The notes: a model not told the origin generated them from the letters alone. A stretch of DNA of 64,000 nt from Physcia stellaris (GCA_018902385.1 JABSSW010000011.1:496001-560000); one strand, 5' to 3'; positions 44,572-56,501 are shown, numbered from the stretch's first letter. Numbers and translations: made by a program.

Positions 44572-46890
44572 ATGGCGCCCCAGCTTTACTACGATGGAAC
44601 CACCAGTCTCAGTCACTTTCTTCACGAACTGTACGATCGATGCTATCCACAAACCCCAAGCGCATGGATAAAAGCGGTATACTGCCGTCTCGCGGGTGAG
44701 GCGCTTGAATGGGCAAAGAAAGATGAGGACGTGGTTAGAATATACTACAATGCGTATCACAACGTTGCCATCGATCGCGACGGACGTAGATTGTATCAAC
44801 TTCTTGAAATCCGATTCGCTACTCCATTGCATCATAGAGTTGACAAAGCATTGAAGGAAATCAAGCAGGGGCCTCATGAATCCATCGAGAACTATTATAC
44901 TCGCGTCAATACTCTCTTCGAGCACGTTGGAGGTCAAGATAGACCTATCGATGTTGACAAATGCCTAGATCACGAGCACGGTTCCTGTTTACTCAAAGCT
45001 GTTGATTATTTCGTTGATGGACTAAGGAACACCACATTACGTCGAAGTATGTTTAAGACACTCCAAGAAGTATCAAATGAAGGCAATGCTGCAGCTGTTA
45101 GTCTCGAATCAGTCAGTAATGCAGCCCAATGGAGCTATACAATGATAAAAAGGACTCGAAAGCTTCGAAATCGACCGTCTGCTACTTCTCAAGTCGATAC
45201 AGATACTAGTATTGTTATCGACATGTCTCAGTCTTGTCTGGAGGAAACAACGTGCGATTTACCGGAGATCAGTACATCTATCTATCCACCTGCGCATACC
45301 TCGAAACCGTGGCTTACCCAGAACTGGCGTGCTCGACCGTTACCCGAAGCCAGCTTTGTTGACGAGTCTCCGCCTGTTCTGGTGCAAATACGGCCTGAAA
45401 TATCAGAGATCAGTGCAACTACCCTGGATCCTAGTGATACCGAGTCAACCGACGAGATTCTTGCTTCTGGGCCTCCCAAATGGCCTACGCCTACTACGTT
45501 ATCTGAAATCCCTGATGCCTACGAGTCTCCGCCCGTTTTGGAGGAAATGCCATGCGATTTGTCAGAGACCAGTACAGATATCGTGAGTTCTAGTGATACT
45601 GAGTCAACGGACGAGATTCTTGCTTCTGGGCCCCGCAAATGGACTGCTGCAGAAAAGGAGGTTTTTGATTCTAATAGTACATCCGCAAGCGCCTCGAAAA
45701 GCCCGCCCGCACCTGATACTGATAAGGTTATTGAAGCAGTGAAAGCCCCGGATAATTCATTTGCTCAAGGCATTGTTGATAAGGAGACCACGAAAGAGGA
45801 GGTTTTTGAGCCCACAAGCATACGTGACCAAGAATCGAAAAACCCGCCCGCATTATACTCTGAGGATATCGAGATCTCGGCCGCCGTGGATATGTCATCT
45901 CTTGAACATCTCACCAACGAGGACAATTCTGTTATTGGAGCTTTTGATTCTGATACTGAATTAGGCCCACCTTCGAAAAACCCGTTGATACAGCATATCG
46001 AGGATTCAGAGACAATGGAGAAGACTTCTGTTTCGGCTTTTGATTCCGCTTCTGATTCGGCCTACATCTACGAACTTCCTGCACTTCCTGCCTTCGACCT
46101 GACCATTGATATCGACTTCGGGACCTATACAACCGATACCGAAGCAGTCATACACTCGAGCATTCAAGCTACTGTTACGTCACCTAGACGAAAGATGCAG
46201 CTATCACCGTTTCGTGGCCTCGCATTGCGCAACACCACATTTGGCTGGAGTCGTTCAATTTCTAGTTCTATTGACCGCCGCACGTCTTCGATTTCTACTT
46301 GTACTACTACTTCGGATGTCACAGTCGATCCTATAGAGACCGCAAAGACTGTTGATACTGCAGATACCGAGTTCTGTGAGGGAGAGCAGTTGTCCTGCTC
46401 CACGATGTATCCTTGTACTACCATTTCGGACACGGACTTCTATGAGGAGGAGCAGTCTTCCTGCTCCATTGATTGTTTTGTTTTAGCTTCTGTTGATGTC
46501 ATTTCTATTGTTAGCGAGCATAGCGATTTCTATGGGGGGGAGCAGTTTTGCTCCCCTGCTGATACTGTTGATATTGTTGAGATTATTTGCTCTGCTGTTG
46601 TTGTTGTGGATACCGACGCACTTACCCTGACCGCTGGCATGGTTAAGAAGAAGAAGGAATCTAGTTGGATATCACTTCTGGGCCTGATACTCCTGTTGGC
46701 TTGGGTCTGTATCGAATATTTGGCCACGAAATCGAAGCACAAGGGGCTACCGAAGGTGAAAATTAAGAGGTCATCAGAACCAGAGCATATCGAGTCAAGA
46801 AGTCAAACCATTGCTGGGATATCCACCGAATCCGCATACAAAATGGCCCTGTTCTCTGGCATCCAACAACGGCTAGGACCTTTGAGATAA
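44572..46890 (+). CDS. Gag-derived protein (LTR-retrotransposon kin), single frame
   Basis: One reading frame of 772 codons. The N-terminal ~170 residues resemble the capsid-like gag domain of Ty3/gypsy-type elements (segment LAGEALEWAKKDED; later IKQGPHESIENYYTRVNTLF, the usual position of the second half of the domain). No zinc knuckle, protease or polymerase follows. Instead there is a long acidic Ser/Thr-rich region with two ~60-residue internal repeats (DTESTDEILASGP in each) and a hydrophobic segment near residue 705 (WISLLGLILLLAWVCIEYLA) followed by a basic tail. No terminal repeats were found around it. The frame looks whole; it may be a solitary gag relic or a co-opted host gene. 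Age cannot be judged. Confidence 0.6.
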   Translation: MAPQLYYDGTTSLSHFLHELYDRCYPQTPSAWIKAVYCRLAGEALEWAKKDEDVVRIYYNAYHNVAIDRDGRRLYQLLEIRFATPLHHRVDKALKEIKQGPHESIENYYTRVNTLFEHVGGQDRPIDVDKCLDHEHGSCLLKAVDYFVDGLRNTTLRRSMFKTLQEVSNEGNAAAVSLESVSNAAQWSYTMIKRTRKLRNRPSATSQVDTDTSIVIDMSQSCLEETTCDLPEISTSIYPPAHTSKPWLTQNWRARPLPEASFVDESPPVLVQIRPEISEISATTLDPSDTESTDEILASGPPKWPTPTTLSEIPDAYESPPVLEEMPCDLSETSTDIVSSSDTESTDEILASGPRKWTAAEKEVFDSNSTSASASKSPPAPDTDKVIEAVKAPDNSFAQGIVDKETTKEEVFEPTSIRDQESKNPPALYSEDIEISAAVDMSSLEHLTNEDNSVIGAFDSDTELGPPSKNPLIQHIEDSETMEKTSVSAFDSASDSAYIYELPALPAFDLTIDIDFGTYTTDTEAVIHSSIQATVTSPRRKMQLSPFRGLALRNTTFGWSRSISSSIDRRTSSISTCTTTSDVTVDPIETAKTVDTADTEFCEGEQLSCSTMYPCTTISDTDFYEEEQSSCSIDCFVLASVDVISIVSEHSDFYGGEQFCSPADTVDIVEIICSAVVVVDTDALTLTAGMVKKKKESSWISLLGLILLLAWVCIEYLATKSKHKGLPKVKIKRSSEPEHIESRSQTIAGISTESAYKMALFSGIQQRLGPLR

Positions 46891-47012
46891 TTGCAGGATT
46901 CGCATACAAACTGGCCACGTTCTCGGACACGTCAATAAGGATGAATTCCTCTGGGATATCTGCTGTTTTCGCATACAAAATGGCCCCGTTCTCCGGCGGC
47001 TTGCAAGGTCTA
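46812..47012 (+). repeat. Three tandem degenerate repeats of 68-69 bp
   Basis: GCATACAAAATGGCCC-like cores begin at 46834, 46902 and 46971, each preceded by a GGGATATC-like block and followed by GTTCTCYGG. The first copy overlaps the 3' end of the gag-derived frame, the others lie beyond its stop. Confidence 0.75.
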
Positions 47013-47704
47013 ATAACATGCAAAATCGAGGACCTCGAATCAGCACACGTTTTCGGTATTTCGGGCCTGAATAACAGTCACCTGGTAGCATGCAATTGTG
47101 ACGAGGGTAAAGCCCTACTTCTATGATTTCTCGGTATTCTCCGATACCTGTTCTACGAACCTCCTGTCTTGCGGCGCACAACATGGTTTATTTGGCCTGC
47201 TCTTCGATGTCAATATTGCCATGCGTAAGGAGATACGTACTGCATGCTTGGAGGTGGTTTAACGAGGTGACGCTGGGGACAGCGTCTTGCTATGAGAGGG
47301 AGCTGTTAGGGGGAAGGAACAAGGAAACTGGTAATTGGTCAATAAGCGAGGCGTCACGTGACGCACCTTAATTGCTTGGCAATAGGCCTACTAGAAAACC
47401 GCCCATAGCACACCTACAGAACAACAAGATTATGACCCCCAGAACGACCATATCATGACCAGATTACATGCCTTATTAGTGCCCTATTGTGCAGCCCCTG
47501 CGTACTGCTAAGAACCCCACTTTTCTGCGCCGCGGCGCGTATTGGTAATTTAAACGGAATCTGAGCAAGCAAATGTTGTTTCATGTGGAATGAACAATGT
47601 CCAGAGTGAGTCGCAGAATGACCCGATCGCATTGCCTAGCAATGATCCCTACCTGCTCCAAAAGAACAAGTTTCAAGGTTCCCTTTTCGCCCTTTGTTCG
47701 TCTC
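47013..47704. other. Spacer, nothing recognised except a palindrome
   Basis: Contains GCGTCACGTGACGC (47351-47364), a perfect 14-bp palindrome with a CACGTG core. No gene. Confidence 0.45.
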
Positions 47705-48347
47705 TCAGTTGGGCGTCTTATTTTCAGCCCAAGAAACAATCTTGCTTCCATCAAGGCCTTTGAAGTTGTGATCTTCGTACGTGGGACGTTTTGTATGCAA
47801 AATAAAGCGCTCCTGACCAGGCAGCTGGTGGGTATCTCCATACCAGACGTAATAGTAACCAGATTTAGGATATTTCATCCCATCCATATCTTTTGCACCT
47901 CTCCTGATGAACACTTTGGACGCGTTGCCGAGCGGCACCCGAGCAGGGCGTATTACTCGTATTCCATTTTGATCGAAATCGGCAGGTCAATTGTCATTCA
48001 ATTTTTTGCTTTTCCACCCAGCCTGGTAAACTTTCCAAATGATCAAATCGTAAATTCAAACGCTTTGAGTCGGAACATGATTGATTTCCTCGAAATCCAG
48101 GTTGACTTACAATAAATATCCGTCAAATTGACTGAATGAGTTGCGAGTTGAATGGCCGTGTGACGCTGGCAGGAAGAGATTGGGGGATAGTGAGATCGTA
48201 GAGAGTGTAATGCTCCGTGTTGAATGTCAGGTATTTATTCCTAGGCTTTCGATGAATCCCGGTGAACTTTGAGGGTTTGACAGCTGCAGAAGAGGTTGCC
48301 TTGGACACATCGCAAGCAAAGTTCCGCAATTTTTTGATCAATCTCAT
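47705..48347 (-). pseudogene. Decayed paralog of unknown protein A
   Basis: Minus strand. Segments HYTLYDLTIPQSLP, YDLIIWKVYQAG, PADFDQNG, VPLGNASKVFIRR, SGYYYVWYGDTHQLPGQE and SKIVSWAENKTPN occur in the same order as in protein A at 41946-43224, in inverted orientation. Several in-frame stops and a frame change interrupt it, so it cannot give the full product. It lacks the long disordered N-terminus and the basic tail. The level of divergence suggests that it is not a recent copy. Confidence 0.65.
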
Positions 48348-48465
48348 TCAGCCAAGGACAATGCGTGTCAAACGGTTCGGATCCCCTCTAAGACAAGTTC
48401 GAAACCTATTTGTAAGCCATCTGGAATCGATCAAGATGCACACCTTCTGGTATAACTTGAAAGCA

Positions 48466-51400
48466 TTACTCCCCAAAGCCCCACTGGCGCATCCAAATCC
48501 CAACCCATTGCTCTCCCACCGGCGTCAATTTTTCGAGGGTGGTGCTATGCTTCTGAGTTTCTGACGTGCCCAGGACAGGCAACGGCCCAGACACCGGCTC
48601 CAAGAACTGTTTGAAGAAATCAAGGAGTCTGATCGCTGGCAGCTTCGCGATGTTGCTTTCGCTTTCTGCAGATTGTTCCAATGCTTCCAGCCAGTCGGGA
48701 AAGGGCGTCAACTGCAGTGAGGTGGTACAGTGTTCCCGGAATGAGGGGTTGAGATGCCGCCAAGTAGTCGTACGGGGGTTGACGACTTGGTATACCTTTG
48801 AAGTCCCCGTAGGCGTTGAATGATCAATACCATTTTCGATTGCTATCGGTGTGTGTGCCGCTTCGTCTAATGCCGGGATAGGATTTGAATGGTTCTTGGA
48901 ATCCTTTGAAACTTGGGATTGAACTGGAGATTGGCTGTCGCTGGTGGAGTCACACGCTACCCCTGAAGAGTTCGAGTCTGAGAGGCCACCGTTTTGCAGC
49001 TTCAGACTTTCTTCGGAACCAAACAACAGCTCTACAACGATCTGGGCGACAAGATTGACCGGGACCCAATCAATTAAGTCCATGAACGAGAGTGAGTCGG
49101 GCAACTTCCCCATATGAACAGAACTGGCAACGAGGCTTGGGAACCATTCGCTCAAGCTCCAGCATCCGTATTCGTTTGTAGGACCTGAAATTTGGCCCAC
49201 TCGACAGACGGTCGAACTAAGATTGGTACTATGTGATGCTGTCTCTATCAGTCTTTCTGCGATGAGCTTGGATTGAGCGTAACCCGTTGTTTGGCAACTT
49301 GCCCAATTCTGAGAAAAGTCTTCATGTATGGTTGCATGCTCTAGCTGGCGCTTATTACGGACCGTACTCTCGGTTGAGACAAACAACAGCTGCGCATTGC
49401 ATGCTGATTTGTTGCAAAAATCAATCAGGTGGCGGACACCGGAAATATGGGGCGTGACAAACGCTTCAAGAGAATGGTAGAAGTTAACGTCCCAAGCATT
49501 GTGTATCACGTGGGTGACTTCCTGTAACAAGGAGACAAACGTGCCTTCGTCAATCCCTAGCCCTGGCTTTGATAGGTCGCCATGCACAAAAGTCACTATC
49601 TGGAATTGCGTCGTGAGACCTTTGGATTTGGAAGAAGTCGCTTGGCGTGATTCTCCGTTTTCATTTCTGTTCATGCAATAAATCTTCTGAACCTTGCCGC
49701 AAGACAAGAGCGTATCAAGGATATAAGATCCAAGCGAGCCGGTAGATCCAGTCAGAAGGACGACTAGATCACTACTGGGACTTGAGGGAGAGATCGGTTC
49801 TCCTTGTACAAAATTTGCTGAATATTCGTCAAAGATGGCCTCCATTCTTTGAGATTCATTCGACGAAGGGTCAACCACGTTCTGCAAGGCATGCTCCAAA
49901 CTTTGAATACTAGAATGGGCGTAGATTGTCTGAGGTGTGATTGGTTTCGTACTAGGTTGGGCTTGCATAAGGTAAGAATTGATCTGCTTCGATAGCGAGA
50001 TCGTTTGTAGGGAATCGAGACCCAACGCGAAGAGATTGGAGTCAAAGGTCAATTCGCCCTTTAGCCAAGTACACGCTGAGACGAGTCGGTATAGCGCGTC
50101 ACGCAAAGTCTCCGAATTCTGAAATTCAGTCCCAGTGAGTAGCTCTGGAGATCTATTAGGCAACTCTGGCATCTCGTAGAGACGATTGATCTCTTCTTCG
50201 TATAGCTGTAGCGTCATCATCCGCTGGACGGTTCCTTTACCAGCACGTTCTACACCCTTCGTTTCGTCTGTGAAGAGTATAAAATCCTTCATGACTTTTG
50301 CATGAGCAGGGCAAGCGCGGCTGGCTTCTAAAACAATCGGCCAGATGTGGTTCAACAAGCTAGAGTTGTCGTAGCCGTTCTTGTCGACTTCGCCCGGCTC
50401 AATCAATAAGCAGGGTTGAAATTTACCATGTCCACCGACTATCGCCGTCTTGATGCTTGGATGAGCCATAAGGGCGCTCTCGAAGTCTACAGGGTTGAAC
50501 TTCTCAGCAGACGAAAAGACGATGACATCATCTGTCCGGCCACAGAACTTCCACAGGTTTGGCTGAGTTGGGTGCTGTCGATATAAATCCTTGGTCGAGA
50601 ACTCGTCCGTGTCAGGGTACGTGGAAAAAACACCCTGAAAAAGGTCCAGTTCTCTCCTCCTGACAATGAACTGTTCATGAAGCCCATCCTCGTGCAAGGG
50701 CCGGAAAATGTTCCCGCAAAAGGGACTATAGCAAACGTAGTCCCAATATTCTGACTCGATCAGTTCTTGTGGAGGGAAAGCAGTCTCTGTAGAGCCAAAA
50801 GCCGTCGAAAGATGTGTGACCTTGGATATGCCGTCTCCTACATCCTGAGGAAGAGGCCCACCAGCATAGAAAACATACTTCAAACGACCAAGTCTTGACA
50901 GCAATGGCTTTTCGTGGTATAAGTCAACGAGTATGGAAGGCGGAAGTACACTGCCATCTACTTGAGCATTCCCGTGGACCGAGTCTATTAGGTGTGCAGT
51001 CATTAACTCGCTGGACGGAGGAAGGACAACAACCGCGCCATAATATACTGCAAGGCCAAGCAGTAGGGTGAAGCTTGCCATATGGAAGAGGGGAAACCCT
51101 ATGAATATTTTTGTCCCTTGAAGAGAACAGCCTAGGATTTGTCTACCAGTAAGTAATGGAATCAGCTGATTGGCGTCCATACTCGCCAGTGTGCCATGGT
51201 TGACACTGACAGTCTGCGGCATCCCTGTTGACCCTGAGGTATGTAACACAACGAATGGCGAAAATCGTACATGTTCAAAGCTTTCGTTATATGGATAGCT
51301 GGGGACCTCATTTGGCTGGAGAAATATATCAAGTCCAGGAACGCTAATCTCTCTCATAGCTTTTCCACCAACCATATTTCTGAGGCTCGGAGGTATCGAT

Positions 51401-51858
51401 GTCTGGATTAGGGAGATCTTGCAGCCTATTGCATCAAAGAGGTGTGCATTGGCCGCAGAGCTGTTACGGTGAGAGGGCAGGAAAGCCTACCAGCTATCAG
51501 TAATCCCTGCTGGATTTGAGGGTACTGATCTCACAGTGTGCCCAATCTTGACTGCCGCTAGAGTCACGATATGATACATCAGATCCAAAGGTCCGACATA
51601 AGCAATCGTTTCGTGAGCAATGTCCCTTCCCAACTCCATCTCCAACCACCAGGAGCATCTGTTGATTGCATTAGCAAGTCGAGCGAAACTGATTTCGTCG
51701 AAGCCATCTTCCGGGTTTGCAGTCCTTGGTAACAAAGCGAACGGTCTCTTGGGGTCTGAACCTGCTATCTCGTCGATAGTGGTGAGTAAGAGCCGTTGTC
51801 CACAGTTATGTCTGGGCGAATTGTGATCGTACGATGGCTGTGAGACACTGACAGTCAT
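48466..51858 (-). CDS. NRPS-like enzyme, adenylation-thiolation-reductase
   Basis: Two exons (51535-51858, 48466-51486) across a 48-nt intron (donor GTGAGA, acceptor GGTAG) give about 1,114 residues. An adenylation domain (core motif HTSGSTGMPQTVSVNH near residues 190-205; later GRTDDVIVFSSAEKFNP) is followed by a carrier domain with the phosphopantetheine Ser in LGLDSL (about 597). A thioester-reductase domain follows, with the NAD(P)-binding LLTGSTGSLGSYIL (about 687). There is no condensation domain. Such enzymes activate a carboxylic acid (aryl or alpha-keto acid, or amino acid), load it on the carrier and release it reductively as aldehyde or alcohol. The Lys2 architecture is similar but Lys2 is longer and differs in its N-terminus. 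Substrate unknown. It is flanked by GMC oxidoreductase genes, which fits a small biosynthetic locus. Confidence 0.88.
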
Positions 51859-53069
51859 TCTTGAGAATTAGCTGTTTGAAATTTGATTATTGATCACGAT
51901 GCCACAGTTTGGACGCTCATATCCAGGGTGGTCATGAGGAGGGAGTTACCAGAAGAGATGGTAGAGGGCTAGTACAAAGATTGCGTGCCCTGCTGCAGAG
52001 ATGGATTCGAGACCGAACAGGTCCTTCACCATTTGCGAGCATTGCCTGGTCTTCTTCCAGGGTCCCTGGCATGTCCGAGATGTCGTGACACGTAATATTG
52101 CTGACTTGCACAGATCGGCTGCCAGTAGTTGACGTGATGCGGCAGTCTGCCCATTTTGCGAGGATGGCTTCATGCGACCACTGCGATATGCTATCGTCGT
52201 CCACTGTGCGAACTCACTCTTGCACTGCGAGCATCGCATTCGTGCCAAGACCGGCAATAAACTCCAATTATCCCGATTTGGGGCGATGCCAGGGCGTAGA
52301 TTGGACGGCTTATGAAGACCGTTCTTGCTGATACCGTATGAAACCTGCATTTCGCATCCCAGATGACTGTGATACCTGAGGCGCGTACACGTAGATCCTG
52401 GAGGATGAGGATTCGAGGTCTGCCCATATCGAATGTCTCGCATATAGCTGCGCGCTAGGTGGTAAATAAGGCAAAAGAAGGCAACTACCCAAGCCTTGTC
52501 AACATCCAATCTTCGGACGCATCTTTTTTGAGCCTCCTGCATATCCACCGCCGCCCTATCCGGAGAATTGCGGCACTTACTCCTTCGGGACCCAATAGGA
52601 ACTCCTCTGCTACTAGTTGCTGAGAGGGCATCCCTTCTCCACACCACCTTGACGCACGGCCGCATTATTGGACACACATTGTCATCCCATTGTCAGGCGT
52701 ATGCAATCATCAAAGAGGCAGATACCCAATCGAAGACACACCCGCTTCCTTCGCCCCAGGCCTCGCGCGTCACTGTATCCGTTTGCGCATCGCGGGTTTA
52801 TCGTCGCTATGATCCAGAGGGAGGGTGACTTCAATTCAGATGAAGAACCATTACTCCCCTTTCAAAAGTTCTACCATGTGAAGTTGACTATTCTTCTTGA
52901 GTAACAGCAGCTAAGATCATTGACATATTTTCCACCAAAACAGGGATCTTAGGCTCACTCGGCCAGTTTCACCTTCCCTGCATTGTCCTCGTGAACAACA
53001 CGAGGGAAATACATGACCAGACAGTCGAATCACTGACTGCCAACGCCTTCTTGGTTGGCACGCGTCGCA
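51859..53069. other. Intergenic, no supported gene
   Basis: A minus-strand frame of 243 codons (51946-52677) exists but lacks recognisable motifs. In another frame a short coding-like piece starts with MPSQQLVAEEFLLGPEG near 52632, possibly a first exon of an unknown gene. Confidence 0.4.
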
Positions 53070-55023
53070 ATGCACGTACTGGAATCGGTCCGTTCTTTGC
53101 TCATCCTTGTTCCAATCCTGCAGGTTGTCCGCGGGCAGGCTAAGGCACAATCCCAAGGGCAACCGACTGTTGCCCATTCGCCTGGCGTTCCCGGGATCAA
53201 TGCCACGTTCGACTACGTAATCATCGGAGGTGGTACAGCAGGATTAACTGTTGCTTCTCGTCTCGCAGCTGAACCCTCAATCAGCGTGGCCGTGGTCGAA
53301 GCCGGGGGTTACTATGAGGCTGATGATGGCAACGTCAGTGTCGTCCCCGGGTATTGTACTCGGTATGCAGGGACAGATCCGACTGATACGAATCCATTGG
53401 TGGATTGGGGTTTTGAGACAGTGACTCAAGCAGTAAGCAGATCGTGGATGTTGATCATGGTAGTCGTTTGACCTCTTAACGAGAGATTAGGGAGCCGACA
53501 ACAGACGCCTTCATTATGCTCGTGGCAAGACCTTAGGGGGATCTTCCGCGAGAAACTTTCTGTACTATCATAGGCAAACAGTAGGCTCTGCGCAGAAGTG
53601 GGCAGCTGACACCCAGGACACTACCTATACCTTCTCCCGGTTGTTGCCGTATTATAAGAAAAGTGTCAATTACACCGCCCCGACTGTCTCATACACCAAT
53701 AGTACAAACAGGCAGGATGAGTCCGTTTTCGACAGGGGCGGAGGCCCTCTACATGTCTCGCATGGAGGCTACAATGACCCTTTTGCGACCTGGGTTCTTC
53801 CTGCTCTCCAAGGTATCGGACAAAGAGCTCTTGATGGGTTTCAAAGTGGTAATCTGCTGGGATCTGCATATGTGCCTGCTACCATTGATCCTACTAAGGC
53901 AACAAGATCCACTTCGGAATCGAGTTTCCTCGATGGTGCCGTTGGTCACACAACCCTCAAGGTATACAAGAATACCCTTGCTCTGAGGCTGCTGTTCAAT
54001 GGCGGAAAAGCTACGGGTATCTCCGTTAGCTCTGAAGGGTTATCCAACCATTACGTACTGAATGCGCGGCGAGAGGTCATAGTATCCGCGGGTGCATTTC
54101 AGTCGCCGCAACTTCTTATGGTATCTGGCATTGGCCCTCGCAGAGTACTCGACAGCCTCAAAATCCCAGTGCTTGTGAACCTCCCAGGTGTTGGACAGAA
54201 TCTGTGGGACCATGCCTGGTTCGGAACAACATTCAGGGTGAACGTGCCAACCAATTCTGCTGGACTCAACAACCCCAAACTGGCTGCCGCGGCTGTAGAA
54301 GCATATGTGAAGAGCGCAAAGGGTCCTCTCTCCGTATCCGGAACAATGGTGCTCGGCTTTGAACGTTTGCCGCCAAATTTCCGAAATGCCTTGAGTGTTG
54401 CTACACGCAAGGCTTTGGATGAGACATTTCCGGCTGACTGGCCAGATCTTGAATTTCTCCCCGTGAGTGGTTATCTCGGGAACCACTCAAATTATGAACT
54501 CGCGGATCCACGCGATGGATATAATTATGCATCAGTAGCTACAGCGCTGGTCGCCCCCCTTAGTCGTGGAAATATTTCAATCAATAGTACCAGCATGCTA
54601 GATGCACCACTAATAAATCCAAATTGGCTCACTCACCCTGCAGATATTGAGCTAGCTATTGCATCTTTCAGACGACAGCGTCAAGTGTGGACAAGAATGA
54701 ATAACCTTACCATTGGACAGGAGCAAGTTCCAGGCGCGTCTGTACAAAGCGATGCAGAGATCCTACGATACATCCGCGATAACCTAGCACCAGTCTGGCA
54801 TGCAGCTGCTACTTGTAAGATGGGGCACAGTGGCGACAAGATGGCTGTTATCGATACACACGCGAGAGTCTACGGAGTCCGCGGACTACGGGTAGTGGAT
54901 GCAAGTAGTTTCCCATTCCTACCACCTGGACATCCTCAAGCAACTGTCTATGCTCTGGCGGAGAAAATTTCGGATCAAATACTGCAGGAATTGCGAAAGC
55001 CTGTCGCCACATCAAAAAGTTGA
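53070..55023 (+). CDS. Secreted GMC (glucose-methanol-choline) oxidoreductase
   Basis: Two exons (53070-53432, 53491-55023) across a 58-nt intron encode 631 residues. A signal peptide (hydrophobic LLILVPILQVV near residues 10-20) precedes the FAD-binding fold FDYVIIGGGTAGLTVASRLA (GGGTAG at 53-58). GKTLGGSSARNF is the first GMC signature and GAFQSPQLLMVSGIGP the second. The catalytic His lies in VWHAAATCKMG and its partner in PPGHPQATVYALAE. It oxidises an alcohol, using FAD and passing electrons to oxygen or another acceptor. Substrate is not readable (aryl-alcohol, choline or glucose types all share these motifs). It lies 1.2 kb from the start of the divergent NRPS-like gene and may act on its aldehyde/alcohol product. 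Confidence 0.9.
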
Positions 55024-55223
55024 TGTTACACCCAAAAGTCAGACAACCACACCGCATCTAGTGGACAGGGATCAAACCTAGGTAGGATTGATTTGTCTTT
55101 GTCACTGCTGTGACTTGCCGACGCCTATTGGGAGGGGGAGGGGAATGAAGGCAATACACAATCTTTCTAGGAAGGCTGAATTTCCTCCGACGCGCTGTAC
55201 ACTCTCAATGGGCGTAGTCTGAA

Positions 55224-56501
55224 TCAAAATCTTGGATTATCTTCAACCTGTTGCTTGAGTGTTTGCTGCTTGACAATTCGTTCTGCGACGATCGGCAAAT
55301 CATCTCTCGCTGCGCTGGACGCGTGCGCTGTGACCGAGCTCAGCCCCACGGAATTCTCATCCTGCAATTGTGCGAATCCATTCCTGGTGGTATCGAAGGA
55401 GCCATCAGTCGCGGGTCGTGACGCGTACTGCGGGAGCGGAATTGCACTTGAGTGAGCTACTTTGTGGGATTCTGAGTCATGACCAGTGCTATGCTTGATG
55501 TTATGCAGCCAACGACCAAATAGAGGCCGAGTTGGTGGGAGACATGCACAAATGATACCGATGGATTGCTCAATCGTAGTCCAGATCGATGCAGTAACGA
55601 GCGTATATTGTATGTCGTTGAAATCAACTTGGTCGAAAGCTACAACACGTACGATAGAGGCAGCACAGGCACTATATTGTGTTCATTAGCCGCATAGTTC
55701 GTTGTGAAAAGAAGCGTATCTGAAAGGCGCTTACAGTAGGCCGAGTAAAAAGATCGCACTGAGCGACAGTTTTTGCCGGGTATTTAGATGCAGGTGCCAA
55801 ATGACTGGAATGGTAAGGCTCCAGATAGCGAAATCGATAAGTAGGTTGGCAACCCCATTCCAGCGGTAGAACTGGTTTTGGTTGATGCAATGGCCGTTCT
55901 TGATAGATTTATCCCAGTAGAATCCAACCGGGCTGCACTCAAAGACGGCAGTGAAAAGGCAAACAATAAAGTAAAGGAGCACGATAGCCCACACAGCTGC
56001 TAAGAACCACCGAAACCAGCGGATGACTCCAAAGATCCGGTAGTACAGGAGGATAAGCGATGTTTTGATTGATACGGCTGAAGCAAAGTACAGAAGCTGG
56101 ATAGCGAGAAAGAGCTAGCTCCTAATCAGATATGCGGAAGCTTGAGAGAGTCTAGGCGGAATTGCCTTGAAGAATATGACACTTTGATCTGGACCTGTAG
56201 GCCCCCCAGCAGCGGTAGTGTGACGGCCGAGGCCGCCATATATGATTTGCATCCAGTAGCAGGCGCTCAGGCCCCAATCAAAGACCTTGTAAGCAGAGTC
56301 AATTCTCCACCTCGAAAAGGCTGATGCACTTTGATCTCCACTCACCAAAGCAACAACAATGACGAAATCATCCCACCACAAGTTGGCTGCCGACGATTTC
56401 CTGGCATAGAGGCGCGCAATGACAAGGAGGGTTGCTAGTGAGATCAAGGAGATTGTGCCTCCGTAGATCTGTGACGTCCGGCTTTCGTCGTATAGGGTCA
56501 T
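55224..56501 (-). CDS. Rhodopsin-like fungal integral membrane protein (PTH11/SAT4 type)
   Basis: Four exons (56346-56501, 56166-56285, 55735-56114, 55224-55671) give 367 residues. Helices include GTISLISLATLLVIARLYAR, VSIKTSLILLYYRIF, VWAIVLLYFIVCLFTAVFEC and LLIDFAIWSLTIPVIW. The family signatures are CSPVGFYWDKSIKNGHC and, near the end, SIWTTIEQSIGIICACLPPTRPL, followed by a hydrophilic tail. The second intron (56115-56165) needs a GC donor (GCAATT), since the frame is open through it except for the TAG that the intron ends with. Such proteins sit in the plasma membrane and are mostly uncharacterised; a few act as receptors. Its place between the two GMC genes may be accidental. Confidence 0.82.

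Noticed and set aside
51946-52677. 243-codon minus-strand frame as a protein (possible Zn2Cys6 regulator of the locus)
   Set aside because: No Cys6 spacing or other domain is present; the sequence looks non-coding in this frame.
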